Positions 5,043 through 5,120 of a DNA stretch of 5,120 nucleotides are shown here, piece after piece. The DNA lies in contig CANNLB010000296.1 in assembly GCA_947505565.1 (NCBI GenBank), forward strand, positions 1 through 5,120. Reading direction: 5' to 3'. Position 1 is the stretch's first letter. Each line of letters begins with the position of its first letter. This DNA is from Acidobacteriota bacterium (lineage in GTDB: Bacteria > Acidobacteriota > Terriglobia > Bryobacterales > Bryobacteraceae). Position numbers and translations under genes: made by a program. The notes under the pieces are model-generated. The model did no database searches. It was not told the DNA's origin and saw only the letters and a program-made list of their open reading frames with translations.

Positions 5043-5120
5043 TTAGGCAGCCAGGGGAACCGGGGTGACGGTCAGCTTTTCGAGCAGCGCGGTGACGTCA
5101 TAGCTCGGGGCGATTTCGGC
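5043..5120 (-). CDS. C-terminal end of a minus-strand gene (partial, product unknown)
   Basis: The frame is open from the window edge to a TAA at 5045-5043 and gives 25 residues, including SYDVTALLEKLTVTPVPLAA at the end. Twenty of 25 codons end in G or C with a C bias like the other minus-strand genes, which supports true coding. The segment is too short to name a family. The rest of the gene lies beyond the window. Its 3' end abuts the partial third repeat unit, and no clear terminator was found after it. Confidence 0.6.
   Translation of the reverse strand, partial: AEIAPSYDVTALLEKLTVTPVPLAA

Overview
The window looks like an ordinary chromosomal stretch of a GC-rich bacterium. The likeliest source is Acidobacteriota of the Bryobacterales/Solibacter kind. 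That is an inference from the Tat-exported TIM-barrel sugar isomerase-like protein with its short Acidobacteria-style signal, the TTG and GTG starts, and the strongly G-biased third positions of the plus-strand genes. No phage, insertion sequence, CRISPR array, toxin-antitoxin or defence gene could be recognised.

Positions 3-1808 hold a compact three-gene minus-strand operon. It runs ruvX (RuvX/YqgF, Holliday-junction resolvase family), then mltG (endolytic murein transglycosylase), then a 143-residue protein of unknown function. ruvX and mltG overlap by 4 bases (ATGA). mltG and the third gene overlap by 62 bases. A 31-bp gap separates ruvX from a divergent plus-strand cluster.

Positions 1840-4467 hold that cluster: an AI-2E/PerM-family membrane protein (TTG start), a Tat-signal xylose-isomerase-like TIM-barrel protein, and a small membrane-anchored protein of unknown function. 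Gaps are 19 and 8 bases, so one transcript is plausible. The three do not form a pathway I can name.

Positions 4469-4545 hold a minus-strand tRNA-Arg(TCT) with an encoded CCA. Its 3' end lies one base past the stop codon of the converging plus-strand gene, and its probable T-run terminator lies inside that gene's last codons.

Positions 4546-5042 are noncoding by my reading. They contain a degenerate direct tandem repeat (units starting at 4684, 4879 and 5016) and a strong 35-nt hairpin in the first unit. The window ends in the last 25 codons of another minus-strand gene.

Most of the window is routine. The least explained part is the repeat block beside the tRNA. Secondary oddities are the long mltG overlap, a Gln where the isomerase family usually has a ligand His, and a charged insertion in the PerM-like protein.
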